Source: Eubacterium sp.
GTDB taxonomy: Bacteria > Bacillota > Clostridia > Lachnospirales > Lachnospiraceae
Direction: 5' to 3'
DNA length: 64,000 bases
Assembly (NCBI GenBank): GCA_016292095.1
Contig: JAEFAB010000022.1
Location: 16,528-80,527, forward strand
The notes beneath the pieces are model-generated. The model did no database searches and was not told the DNA's origin. It was given only the letters and a program-made list of their open reading frames with translations. Of this stretch, positions 1-8,353 are shown in pieces. The translations under genes were made by a program, and so were the position numbers. Each line of letters opens with the position of its first letter. Position 1 is the stretch's first letter.

Positions 1-394
1 CTGTTGCGAAATGCTGGTTTCCTTTTCCACCTTTTCCACCTTTTAAAATTGTAACGCGCTGATTGTCTCCACTCATATCTGCGACAACTTTTCCGGTTTC
101 TGCTTCACGAATCAGAGTGCCTTCCGGTACTTTGATAATAAGGTCTGCACCGTTTTTTCCTGTTTTGTTCTGTTTTCCACCCTCTTGGCCCGGTTCCGCT
201 TTGAAGTTATGTTTATGTCTAAATTCATATAATGTATTCAGTCCCTTATCCACTTCAAAAATTACGTCGCCGCCTTTTCCACCGTCACCACCGTTTGGTC
301 CGCCGTTTGCCACATATAATTCACGACGGAAGGATACGTGTCCATCTCCGCCTGCTCCTGATTTTATAAAAATTTTTGCATAATCTGCAAACAT
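1..394 (-). CDS. obgE: GTPase Obg, N-terminal part (cut by window edge)
   Basis: Obg is a ribosome-associated GTPase acting in 50S assembly and stress or sporulation control. Only the first 131 codons are in the window; the GTPase domain lies beyond position 1. What is visible is the Obg fold, with its glycine-rich repeats (GAGGDG, GGPDGGDGGKGGD, GGKGGKGN), which are diagnostic of the family. The ATG at 394-392 follows an AGGAGGT-like ribosome site. It is the last gene of rplU-prp-rpmA-obgE, a gene order conserved in Firmicutes. Identification is firm; nothing can be said about the G domain. Confidence 0.95.
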   Translation of the reverse strand, partial: MFADYAKIFIKSGAGGDGHVSFRRELYVANGGPNGGDGGKGGDVIFEVDKGLNTLYEFRHKHNFKAEPGQEGGKQNKTGKNGADLIIKVPEGTLIREAETGKVVADMSGDNQRVTILKGGKGGKGNQHFAT

Positions 395-427
395 AAATAC
401 CTCCTGCATTCAACTGCATAAAAGAAT

Positions 428-458
428 AGGCTCCAAATCATAAAATGACTTGAAGCCT
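428..458 (-). terminator. Hairpin between rpmA and obgE
   Basis: An inverted repeat (AGGCTnCAAnTCAT arms, two mismatches, 3-nt loop) lies in the 82-bp gap between rpmA and obgE. On the minus strand it is followed by ATTCTTTTATGC, a weak U-tract. It could be a partial terminator that lowers obgE expression relative to the ribosomal proteins, or a processing hairpin. The structure is visible; its function is inferred. Confidence 0.4.
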
Positions 459-476
459 TAATTATCTGCATAATAA

Positions 477-761
477 TTATTCAGCTACCGGATATACAGA
501 AACCTGCTTTCTGTCTCTACCCTTTCTTTCGAATCTTACGATTCCGTCTGAAGTAGCAAATAATGTATCATCTCCACCACGTCCAACGTTTACACCTGGG
601 TGAATCTTTGTACCACGCTGTCTGTAAAGAATGTTTCCAGCCTTAACAAACTGTCCGTCTGCTCTCTTAGCACCAAGTCTCTTAGATTCTGAATCTCTAC
701 CGTTCTTTGTAGAACCCATTCCCTTTTTGTGGGCGAAGAACTGAAGGTTCATCTTCATCAT
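477..761 (-). CDS. rpmA: 50S ribosomal protein L27
   Basis: L27 sits at the peptidyl-transferase centre of the large subunit. The 94-residue protein carries the Firmicutes-type N-terminal extension [11 protein letters not shown], which Prp is known to cleave after the two phenylalanines (here Phe9) to expose the functional N-terminus. The core ([15 protein letters not shown], then [10 protein letters not shown]) is typical. The ATG at 761 is preceded by AAGGAGG, which lies inside the last codons of prp, so the two genes are translationally close. Its neighbours rplU and prp are the expected partners. Confidence 0.98.
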   Translation of the reverse strand: MMKMNLQFFAHKKGMGSTKNGRDSESKRLGAKRADGQFVKAGNILYRQRGTKIHPGVNVGRGGDDTLFATSDGIVRFERKGRDRKQVSVYPVAE

Positions 762-763
762 AG

Positions 764-1099
764 CTATACCTCCTTAATTTCTACTCTTATAAATTCCTTA
801 TAATCTTTTTCTAATGATTCAACTCCTATGAAATAGGAATCAAACAAAATCTGGGATTCATAGGAAGGTTCTTCATCGTCTTCATAAGACATCCAAACCT
901 TAATATAACCGTTCTCTTCATCTTCCTTAACGGAAAAAGCATCTTCAGATATTTTTTCCAGAGAATTAATCAGATTAATGGTTAATACGGAAATCCCTGC
1001 ACATACAATATCTTCTCCAGCTTCGGCATAACCGGCATGACCGGAAACCTCAACACCAAGATAATAATCTGTTGTGCGATAAATCGTTATGTTTGTCAT
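764..1099 (-). CDS. prp: Ribosomal-processing cysteine protease Prp
   Basis: Prp removes the N-terminal extension of L27 in Firmicutes. The 111-residue protein has the two conserved catalytic positions in one short segment: His21 ([10 protein letters not shown]) and Cys33 ([10 protein letters not shown]). It lies between rplU and rpmA, the family's usual place, and the substrate's cleavage motif is present in the next gene. The ATG at 1099 follows AGGTGG. Length and motifs are normal, so it should be active. Confidence 0.95.
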   Translation of the reverse strand: MTNITIYRTTDYYLGVEVSGHAGYAEAGEDIVCAGISVLTINLINSLEKISEDAFSVKEDEENGYIKVWMSYEDDEEPSYESQILFDSYFIGVESLEKDYKEFIRVEIKEV

Positions 1100-1113
1100 A
1101 AAACACCACCTGA

Positions 1114-1422
1114 TTAAGCATTGATCTTATCAATCTTAACTTCTGTATACTGCTGTCTATGACCATTCTTTTTATGATAACCTGTTTTTCTCTTATACTT
1201 GTAAACTGTGATCTTCTTAGCTTTTCCATCACCAACAACTGTAGCTTCTACAGAAGCTCCTGCTACTGTTGGGTTTCCAACCTTAACATCATCACCGCTT
1301 ACCAAAAGAACCTGGTCAAAAGTAAACTTAGCATCAGCTTCTGCACCGAGCTTTTCAACTCTGATTACATCACCTTCAGAAACCTTATACTGTTTACCAC
1401 CTGTTGCGATAATTGCGTACAT
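1114..1422 (-). CDS. rplU: 50S ribosomal protein L21
   Basis: L21 is a large-subunit protein that binds 23S rRNA. The 102-residue sequence is typical: it starts [18 protein letters not shown] and has a C-terminal [13 protein letters not shown] segment. It is the first gene of rplU-prp-rpmA-obgE and has its own strong promoter and a leader of about 80 nt. The ATG at 1422 follows AGGAGGT. In related genomes the gene upstream is usually RNase G; here a 6.8-kb module has come between them. Confidence 0.98.
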   Translation of the reverse strand: MYAIIATGGKQYKVSEGDVIRVEKLGAEADAKFTFDQVLLVSGDDVKVGNPTVAGASVEATVVGDGKAKKITVYKYKRKTGYHKKNGHRQQYTEVKIDKINA

Positions 1423-1505
1423 GATATGGGTACCTCCTATTACTCATTACTCGCCAGCTTCGGTGAATGCATTGCATTACTTATAACCACACTGAGCGGC
1501 ATACC
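1423..1505 (-). ncRNA. 5' leader of rplU, possible L21 leader
   Basis: About 80 nt separate the predicted transcription start from the rplU ATG. The leader holds the short inverted repeat AATGCA-A-TGCATT and complementary outer segments (GCCGCT with AGCTGGC). L21 leaders that respond to the ribosomal protein are known in Firmicutes. I cannot verify a match to that family by eye, so this is only a candidate. Confidence 0.35.
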
Positions 1506-1510
1506 ATAGT

Positions 1511-1539
1511 ATAATAACACGTTGTTTCTTACTTGTCAA
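1511..1539 (-). promoter_or_regulatory. rplU operon promoter
   Basis: On the minus strand, TTGACA (1534-1539) and TATTAT (1511-1516) are separated by exactly 17 bp, a near-consensus sigma-A promoter. The -35 box overlaps the stop codon (1536-1538) of the preceding DUF4317 gene, so there is no spare sequence between the two units. Confidence 0.85.
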
Positions 1540-2720
1540 ACATTAATCTTAACATTTTCATCCGCTGAAACCGGAATAACCAAACAGCTTTCTCCGTTGA
1601 TGTTTTCCCGACGAATCTGCTCTTTCTTTTCGGAGTTCACTTTGATAATAATATCCCCTCCGGTTTCAGTAATTTCTGAAATTCTGCGATTCAATTCTTT
1701 GATTTCTTCTTTCAAAAGAACCTTTTCGTTATTGTCTTTTACAATCTTTGCGGCTTTGTTCGGAATCAAATCACTGAGCAGCGGTAAGTCTTCTTCTGTC
1801 GGATTGGAAATAGATGAAATGTAATCCTGGCCAATCTTCTCTGCTTTGGATTCCTGAATTCCTGCATATTCCAAGGCTTCCTTAATATGCGTTCCGTTGA
1901 CCTGCAGTTCCGGTTCCACATCAGACTTCTGAGCAAGTTCAATATTGACTGACTGCATTACTTCTTTTAAGTCCTCTTCTGCTACAACTTCCTGAACCAT
2001 CTCGGTCAACACATCCTGTTTCTGAGCAAAGGTCAGTTTTTCACGGCAACCGAGAATATCTTCAATTAATTCAGTATGAGGTTCCTGAGAATCCGCTGTA
2101 TACATATGAACACAGTGAATATCGGTACTACGTTCGTTAAAGGCAGGGAAGATAAATCCACTTTCTGGCATTCCAACCATCCATTCTCTGTTCAAGGTAC
2201 CGATTCGATCATCTGTTTTGTTATATCCCAATCCCGGTTTGGAAAGAATCATTGGACAAATAGCGCAGATGACATATTCATAAATTTCTTCTGATTCATC
2301 CAGCTTATTATTATCTGTTGTTTTGGTCATAACGTCATAAACATCATGGAACAATAAAATCAGATAATTTCCTAAAGATGCGTACTTTTCAATAATCATA
2401 TCGTAAAAGCTGTTCAGCAATCCTTCGTCTTTTAAAGCGCTCTTTTTTAACCCCATTAAAAACTGCTGATGTCCACCCGGCTGTTCTTCTTCCAAAGGGA
2501 AGTTCAGTTCCAGTAAATTGTTTCCAAGATTCGTAGAAAGTACTTTCTTGGCAATTTCCATATATTTATAATATTCTTCATCCGGCAAATTCAGGAAAGA
2601 CTCATCAATCAAAACAACCTTTTCTTTCTGGTCATTGACGTAACAGCCACACATTTTGGTAATGGTACAGCCGTCTTTTTTCATACGTCTTCGTAATTCA
2701 CCAATCGATTTCTTGTCCAT
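1536..2720 (-). CDS. DUF4317 family protein
   Basis: This 394-residue protein is recognisable as the DUF4317 family of Clostridia, whose function is unknown. It starts MDKKSIGELRRRMKKDGCTI and has no signal peptide or membrane segment. The middle contains a FHDVYDVMTKT segment and a region rich in small and acidic residues; the C-terminal third is helical and charged, with a short coiled-coil-like stretch near residues 335-360. The ATG at 2720 follows AGAGGAG. It is the last gene of the five-gene module running from 8319. Its stop codon overlaps the rplU promoter. No function is proposed. Confidence 0.75.
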   Translation of the reverse strand: MDKKSIGELRRRMKKDGCTITKMCGCYVNDQKEKVVLIDESFLNLPDEEYYKYMEIAKKVLSTNLGNNLLELNFPLEEEQPGGHQQFLMGLKKSALKDEGLLNSFYDMIIEKYASLGNYLILLFHDVYDVMTKTTDNNKLDESEEIYEYVICAICPMILSKPGLGYNKTDDRIGTLNREWMVGMPESGFIFPAFNERSTDIHCVHMYTADSQEPHTELIEDILGCREKLTFAQKQDVLTEMVQEVVAEEDLKEVMQSVNIELAQKSDVEPELQVNGTHIKEALEYAGIQESKAEKIGQDYISSISNPTEEDLPLLSDLIPNKAAKIVKDNNEKVLLKEEIKELNRRISEITETGGDIIIKVNSEKKEQIRRENINGESCLVIPVSADENVKINV

Positions 2721-2747
2721 ATCATTTCTCCTCTATTACATAATTTA

Positions 2748-2775
2748 CTGCTTGATACATCGCTGTACCAAGCAG
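2748..2775 (+). terminator. Inverted repeat with T-run on the plus strand
   Basis: A 12-bp stem (CTGCTTGATACA with TGTACCAAGCAG, one mismatch) and a TCGC loop lie just after the stop of the SanA-like gene. The T-run (TTTTTT from 2781) follows it only on the plus strand, so it would stop antisense rather than sense transcription. On the minus strand it may instead be a processing or protective hairpin between two cistrons. Confidence 0.4.
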
Positions 2776-2784
2776 TCCTGTTTT

Positions 2785-3483
2785 TTATTTATCATTCGTC
2801 ACATCACCACTGCCGTGAATATCAATAAAGTCTCCTAAATAAGTCGGCTCCGGTTTAAAAATACATTTTCCAAAGGATTTCACCCGGGCAAGCCATTCAC
2901 GAACTTCTCTGTACCACTGCATGGAACCATAACCTCTCAGGTCTGCGGAAACTCCATAAGCTTCCAGCCCCAATTTCTTTGCAATGTACAAACTGCGGTA
3001 CAGGTGATACTTTTGGGTTACAATCACAACCTTCTTCGCTCCAAAAACCTCTTTGGCACGATACATGGTATCGTAGGTTTCAAATCCGGCATGATCCATA
3101 AACACATCTTCGGAAGGAATTCCTTTCTCAATACAATAACCCTTCATCGTATTGACTTCATCGTAATCTACCCGGCCATGGTCACCGGAAACAAGTATTT
3201 TCTTTGCAGCCCCTTTTTCATATAACTCCTGTCCTACAAGAATTCGGTCTTCCAACATCCAGGTTGGAGTGCCGTCCGGTCTGACACCGGCGCCTAAAAC
3301 AATAATACAGTCTGCATCCAGCTCTGCCGCTTCTTCAACGGAAATAATTTTATCGCTGACAGAGTTCACAATCACCAGATTGATTATAAGAACTCCAATA
3401 CCAACCAGCAATACAATGCCGATGCAGGCAATCAGGAATTTCTTGAGCGTTTTCAAGTTGATAATTTTTCTAATACACTTCAT
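2785..3483 (-). CDS. SanA/YdcF-like DUF218 membrane protein
   Basis: This 232-residue protein has one N-terminal membrane segment (about residues 14-36) followed by a DUF218 domain facing outward. The family motifs are present: CIIVLGAGVRPDG, ILVSGDHG, then KVVIVTQKYHLYRSLYIAKKLG near the end. Relatives (SanA, ElyC, YdcF) are linked to envelope integrity, but their reaction is not established. The ATG at 3483 follows AGGAT, five bases after the response-regulator stop, so the gene is probably co-transcribed with the two-component system. The family call is firm; the role is unknown. Confidence 0.85.
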   Translation of the reverse strand: MKCIRKIINLKTLKKFLIACIGIVLLVGIGVLIINLVIVNSVSDKIISVEEAAELDADCIIVLGAGVRPDGTPTWMLEDRILVGQELYEKGAAKKILVSGDHGRVDYDEVNTMKGYCIEKGIPSEDVFMDHAGFETYDTMYRAKEVFGAKKVVIVTQKYHLYRSLYIAKKLGLEAYGVSADLRGYGSMQWYREVREWLARVKSFGKCIFKPEPTYLGDFIDIHGSGDVTNDK

Positions 3484-3488
3484 CTTTT

Positions 3489-4934
3489 TTATCCTAAGTT
3501 ATTACGATACTGCGAAGGCGTAAGACCTGTAATGCTCTTAAATGTTTTCATAAAGTGCTTTTCATGGTCATATCCTACGGCTCTCGAAATTTCATTAACC
3601 TTCATATCCGTTTCCGTTAAAAGTTTCTTTGCTTCACCAACACGGATATTCTTTAAGAAGTTTACGAAGTTTGTACCGGTATACTGCTTAAATGTAAAGG
3701 AGAACAGGGAATAGTTCATGGAAATATAGTTTGAAACTACTGCCATGTTCAAATCTGTTGCATAGTTTTCTTTAATGTACTCAATGGCCTTTTCCATTTT
3801 CTGACCGGTCTTATGTTCATCAACATCCGTTCCAATCAATTCATTAAAGTTCTTAATCCAGTCATTTACCACCAGCATATAATCATCGATGGTCTGGAAA
3901 CTAAACATATCCAACAGTTCACGAACTTCGTTTTCTTTATTCTTTAAAGTATTCTTGTAAACTTTCATAGTCGTGGAAATAATAATATCCATCTGTTCTT
4001 CAAATTCATCAATCGAATACTTTCGTTCTTTTACACCTTCTACAAACAACTGCATCTGTGCCAACGCTTCATCCAACTTGTTGGAACAGATTAAGTTTGC
4101 AGTCTGCATCATAACTTTAACACCATACTGGAATTCAGCTTCCGGTTCTTTGTAAGTTGCTGCATCAATCACATGGTTGCAGGTTTCAAAAGCTGTTTTT
4201 CTCATTTTTGCTGCTTCACAAAATGCCTGTTTTACATCCATAAAATTGAAGTACTTGCGACTAATTCCATAATAAGAACCTTTCAATTTTTCAGCAACTT
4301 CCAGTTTATAGCGGTCATCGGCAATAATCATATTCATATAATTCTCGCCCTGAACATAATAATATTTTCCCGGAGAAGTTAAATCATCCGTATCATCCAT
4401 ACTTCCGAAACAGAAAACAACGAAATTGTTTACCGGCATATACGGATGCACGGCACAACAAATATTTTCCACTTCCACTTCCGTTACATTATCATAGAAC
4501 AACATATACTGTAACTGCTGGATGGCAATTCGTTTTTTACGATTATACTCTGTTTCCGTGAAAGCAAGTTCCTTCTGGAATGTTTCCAGTGTTTTAGCGA
4601 TCTTATTACGGTCTACCGGTTTCAAAATATAATCACGAACTCCGTTACGAAGCAGTTCAACCGCATATTCAAAATCATCAAAACCGCTAATCGCCGCAAT
4701 CAATGGTTTGTGATCCAGTTTCTGAACTTCATTTACCAAAGTCACCCCATCCATCTTCGGCATGCGAATGTCTGTAAACATCGCATCAATTTCACGTTCC
4801 TTTAATACTTTTAATGCCTCTTCCCCGTTCGGACATTCAATAATTTCTTCAATTTCCACACCGGAACGCTCAATAATAGAACGAATTCCCTTTCTTATTA
4901 GTTTTTCATCCTCGACTAATAACAGTGTTCTCAT
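3489..4934 (-). CDS. Response regulator, YesN type (REC + AraC HTH)
   Basis: A cytoplasmic transcription factor of 481 residues. The receiver domain is at about 1-120: acidic pocket E8-D9, phosphoacceptor Asp55 in FTDIRMP, and Lys in ILKPVD. A long linker follows (about 130-370), and an AraC-type double helix-turn-helix closes the protein (about 375-480, with IRVGEAKKLL and YDHEKHFMKTFKSITGLTPSQYR). This is the YesN architecture, paired with YesM kinases that usually control carbohydrate uptake. Its ATG overlaps the kinase stop (ATGA). Targets cannot be read from the sequence; the neighbouring lipoprotein gene is the obvious candidate. Confidence 0.93.
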   Translation of the reverse strand: MRTLLLVEDEKLIRKGIRSIIERSGVEIEEIIECPNGEEALKVLKEREIDAMFTDIRMPKMDGVTLVNEVQKLDHKPLIAAISGFDDFEYAVELLRNGVRDYILKPVDRNKIAKTLETFQKELAFTETEYNRKKRIAIQQLQYMLFYDNVTEVEVENICCAVHPYMPVNNFVVFCFGSMDDTDDLTSPGKYYYVQGENYMNMIIADDRYKLEVAEKLKGSYYGISRKYFNFMDVKQAFCEAAKMRKTAFETCNHVIDAATYKEPEAEFQYGVKVMMQTANLICSNKLDEALAQMQLFVEGVKERKYSIDEFEEQMDIIISTTMKVYKNTLKNKENEVRELLDMFSFQTIDDYMLVVNDWIKNFNELIGTDVDEHKTGQKMEKAIEYIKENYATDLNMAVVSNYISMNYSLFSFTFKQYTGTNFVNFLKNIRVGEAKKLLTETDMKVNEISRAVGYDHEKHFMKTFKSITGLTPSQYRNNLG

Positions 4935-6715
4935 TCATCCTTCTCCTTCTCTTTTGGAATCTGAATTACAACTTTCGTATAGATTCCTTCTTTCGAATAT
5001 ATTTCAATGCCGTATTCCGGACCAAAATACATTTTAATACGCTGCATTACGTTATATAATGCACGACCATGATCACTGTCCTCACTGACAGCATCCACAG
5101 AATTCAATCTGTTTCGAAGCATCTGAAGTGTTTCCTCCGTCATACCTACACCGGCATCGGAAACTTCGATACTGATTACATCTCCTTCTTCGTAAGCCTT
5201 AATATAAATATACGTATCTTCGGCAATGTTCTCGATTCCATGATAAACCGAATTCTCAACTAACGGCTGAAGGGACATTTTCGGAATTTTTAATTTCATA
5301 TATTCCTGTGGAATGTTCAATGAAAGAAAGATTTCATAGTCAAAACGTAGATTTAAAAGATTCAAATAATTACGAATATACTTAATCTCTTCTTTCAATT
5401 CTACCATACCTGAGCTCCATTTAACAGAATATCTGAACATTTCTCCCAGGGAAGTTACAGCATCGGAAATTTCATAATCTTCTTTGATTTCCGCCAACAT
5501 CTTAATGGTCTCCAAAACATTGTACATAAAATGAGCATTAATCTGGTTCTGCAACGCTTTAATTTCCGTATTCTTCATCAGAAGTTCATTCTCTACGGTT
5601 TCCTTATTCAGTTTTTCCAAAGAAAGAATCATGTCGTTAATCTGGTGTGCCATCTCAGAGATTTCATCATCGCCTTCATCCGGCAGCATAATATGTTCCC
5701 CGTTTTTGATTCGGTTAACTGATGAAGTCAATGTATCAAATCGTTTAAAAATATGAGAAATCAAAAAGATAACCAGACCGGAAAATACGATCATGGAAAT
5801 AATTACGACCAGAATATAAGGAATCTGGCTTCGATAATAGGAATTTACCACATCTCCTGTTCTGGAAATATGGACATAGGTTCCTTTCAGGGATGGAATT
5901 TCCAAAGTGGAAACAATCGCGTCCTCTCCCATAAATGATAAATAATCCGATTGATTTTTCTGTTTCAGAAATTCTAAAATCTCATCAATATTCTTATTTA
6001 ACAAGGCGCTGTTTTCATCGGAACAAATAATCTTATTCTCATCGTCCACAAAGAAGTTCCATTCTCCGTAATTACTCTTGTAAAAGTTCGGAATTAAATT
6101 TTCAATATCCGTAGACACTTCTAAGACAGCCAGTAAATGGTCATGGTCGTCCAGAATGTTTTTAATTAACCCTGCCAGTTTTGTCGACTGGTTTGTTCTT
6201 TCCGGAAAAGCGCTGTCGTAATAGTTTAACTCCCAAGACTCTTCCTCATACTTTCCGTACCATTCCATATTTTTCAGACGATCAATGGAATAGAAACAAG
6301 GTTTCTTTTCCGTTACATGCGCATTGACAAACAAACGAATCTGGTACAGATATGGATTTAAATTTGTCATATTATCGATATAGGCAAGTTCCGTATTATA
6401 AAAGTCGATTTTATCCACTGTACTCAGGTCTTCTCCCGACTTTACCTGCTTCATATATCCAATTAAAGAGACATTTTGAGATACCATCTGCTTCGCAAGG
6501 TTACAGACTTCTTCGACGCTGTTTACATCGGACTTTACCTGATTAATGAAGGCACGTTCTTCAATCAGCGCATTATCTTTAGCGTTTCGCGTCATGTTTA
6601 CAAACATTACAATAGTCCAAAGCAATGCACAGAACAGCATGGTGGAAACAATCAGCATAATCACTTTCTGACCTAACGAAAGATAGCCTCGTTTATGTTT
6701 TTGATTTTTTTTCAT
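4931..6715 (-). CDS. Sensor histidine kinase, YesM type
   Basis: A membrane sensor kinase of 594 residues. Membrane segments at about 16-40 and 298-320 enclose a 255-residue extracellular sensor region; a HAMP-like linker follows (about 320-370). The His_kinase motif is QINAHFMYN with His395; the family norm is QINPHFLYN. The ATP-binding domain shows SLQPLVENSVYHG and the G box DAGVGM. It starts two bases after the solute-binding protein stop and overlaps the regulator gene. The partner lipoprotein suggests that ligand-loaded binding protein, not a transporter, informs the kinase. That is inference. Confidence 0.93.
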   Translation of the reverse strand: MKKNQKHKRGYLSLGQKVIMLIVSTMLFCALLWTIVMFVNMTRNAKDNALIEERAFINQVKSDVNSVEEVCNLAKQMVSQNVSLIGYMKQVKSGEDLSTVDKIDFYNTELAYIDNMTNLNPYLYQIRLFVNAHVTEKKPCFYSIDRLKNMEWYGKYEEESWELNYYDSAFPERTNQSTKLAGLIKNILDDHDHLLAVLEVSTDIENLIPNFYKSNYGEWNFFVDDENKIICSDENSALLNKNIDEILEFLKQKNQSDYLSFMGEDAIVSTLEIPSLKGTYVHISRTGDVVNSYYRSQIPYILVVIISMIVFSGLVIFLISHIFKRFDTLTSSVNRIKNGEHIMLPDEGDDEISEMAHQINDMILSLEKLNKETVENELLMKNTEIKALQNQINAHFMYNVLETIKMLAEIKEDYEISDAVTSLGEMFRYSVKWSSGMVELKEEIKYIRNYLNLLNLRFDYEIFLSLNIPQEYMKLKIPKMSLQPLVENSVYHGIENIAEDTYIYIKAYEEGDVISIEVSDAGVGMTEETLQMLRNRLNSVDAVSEDSDHGRALYNVMQRIKMYFGPEYGIEIYSKEGIYTKVVIQIPKEKEKDE

Positions 6716-6717
6716 TC

Positions 6718-8319
6718 TTAATCTAACCCTAATTTTTCAATATTTTCATTCATTTTATTTGTTAAGGCATCCAACACTTTATCGTATCCCATCGCGTAAC
6801 GAGCCTTTTTAAAGTCTGCAAAAATTTCGTCAAATTCTTTATCGCTCTTTGCAAAGAGAAGCTTTGGAAGAGTTTCTCCCCATAACGCATCTGCCTTTGC
6901 TTTTATCTGTCCTTCTTCCGAATCCTGGTCGAAGGTAATGGTATACTGACCATTATAAACCACATACGGATAAGTCCATTGTTTCAACTGTGTAGTTGGA
7001 TCGTTTTCATCATCGCCCAGCCACTGTTTCGCCAAAACATCATTTTGGAACATCCAGTAACAGGAGTCTGCTCCATACAACTCATCAAACTTTGCACGGT
7101 CTGAATTCAATAACTCCAACACATCCTTATGGAACCGTGGAACTCCGTCTTTGTCGTAATCCCAGGTTTTTCCTTCTACACCCAGCCAGGTCATCTTCTG
7201 ACCTTCTTCACTGATTAAGTAAGAAATTAATTTAATGGCCGCTTCCGGATGCTCACAATTTTTAGAAACCAAAGTTACCGTCCATCCGTTAATTCCGGTT
7301 CCCGGTAATGTGTAATCATCGCCCTTTAAATTTTTCGGACCATCCACAGCAATATAAATGCTTTCCGGATGTTTGCTATATAATTCTTTTTGCTGATCTG
7401 CCATATCGGTATACTGGTAAATCATGCAGAAATACTGACCGTTGGCGATTTTTTCCGACATCTGAGTTCTGGTATCAATAAATATTTCATCTTTCAAAAG
7501 CCCTTTATTTCCAAGTTTTCTAAAGGCCTTTAACCATGCAATCAGGTCCGGCGACAAATTACGGTCAAGAGCTCTGCCGTTTTCATCCATATACGGGATT
7601 GCGAGGAAATTCATCAGGTAATTATCAAAAGAATCACATCCGATGTCTCCGAATTCCGTTGAACCCACAGGAATTAAATCTTTTCCGTTTACTGTTGGGA
7701 ACATTTCAGCTGCTTTCTCCACAGCTGCAACAAATCCTTCCGGTGTAGTCATATCCGGAGAACCAATCGCTTCATAAATATCCTTTCGCACCATAAACGT
7801 CTGATTGGACGGAAGGTTATCATACTGTTCGTAGTCAGACGGCGACCAGGCTGAATTTGGATACTGATATAAATGCTGATCCTCGGAAGTATACCAACGA
7901 ACAACCTGATCATTGGCCACATCATAAAAGTATGGATCATATTGATCGGCAAGTTCGTCTAATGCATAAACATCACCTTCGCTAATCATCTGACTGATTT
8001 CCGGTTCCCACCATCCCAGAGTAATCAAATCCGGAAGGCTTTCCGAAGATATCATGGAATCCAGTTTTTCATTGGGATCACCGGTAGGAACAACAAAGTT
8101 GATATTGCATCCGGTCTTTTTCGTAATCTCTTTGGAAACCATATTGTTTCCCCATCCGGAATTAAACCATGAAAAATTGATATACCAGGACAAATCCACA
8201 TTTTCAACCGTTTTTTTTGTTTCCTCCGTTTTCTTTTTAACAGCCCCCTTACTTCCACAAGCAGTGACACCAAGCGCCGTAGCTATGAGAAGAAATAGTA
8301 CATAAAACTGCTTTTTCAC
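6718..8319 (-). CDS. Extracellular solute-binding lipoprotein
   Basis: A family-1-like ABC solute-binding protein of about 533 residues. I choose the GTG at 8319-8317, because AGGAAGGAG lies 10 nt before it and the resulting N-terminus is a textbook lipoprotein signal (MKKQFYVLFLL, lipobox VTAC, Cys21). The longer ATG start at 8367 would put 16 polar residues ahead of the signal and overlap RNase G. The mature part resembles LipO-type binding proteins for oligosaccharides. No permease or ATPase gene is nearby; the kinase gene follows directly. The ligand is unknown, and the protein may serve sensing. Confidence 0.88.
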   Translation of the reverse strand: MKKQFYVLFLLIATALGVTACGSKGAVKKKTEETKKTVENVDLSWYINFSWFNSGWGNNMVSKEITKKTGCNINFVVPTGDPNEKLDSMISSESLPDLITLGWWEPEISQMISEGDVYALDELADQYDPYFYDVANDQVVRWYTSEDQHLYQYPNSAWSPSDYEQYDNLPSNQTFMVRKDIYEAIGSPDMTTPEGFVAAVEKAAEMFPTVNGKDLIPVGSTEFGDIGCDSFDNYLMNFLAIPYMDENGRALDRNLSPDLIAWLKAFRKLGNKGLLKDEIFIDTRTQMSEKIANGQYFCMIYQYTDMADQQKELYSKHPESIYIAVDGPKNLKGDDYTLPGTGINGWTVTLVSKNCEHPEAAIKLISYLISEEGQKMTWLGVEGKTWDYDKDGVPRFHKDVLELLNSDRAKFDELYGADSCYWMFQNDVLAKQWLGDDENDPTTQLKQWTYPYVVYNGQYTITFDQDSEEGQIKAKADALWGETLPKLLFAKSDKEFDEIFADFKKARYAMGYDKVLDALTNKMNENIEKLGLD

Positions 8320-8353
8320 TGTTTCATTTCTCCTTCCTCGTTGTGAAATGCAC

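Noticed and set aside
1..1509. Plus-strand open frames opposite obgE and rplU
   Set aside because: They are antisense shadows of well-recognised genes.
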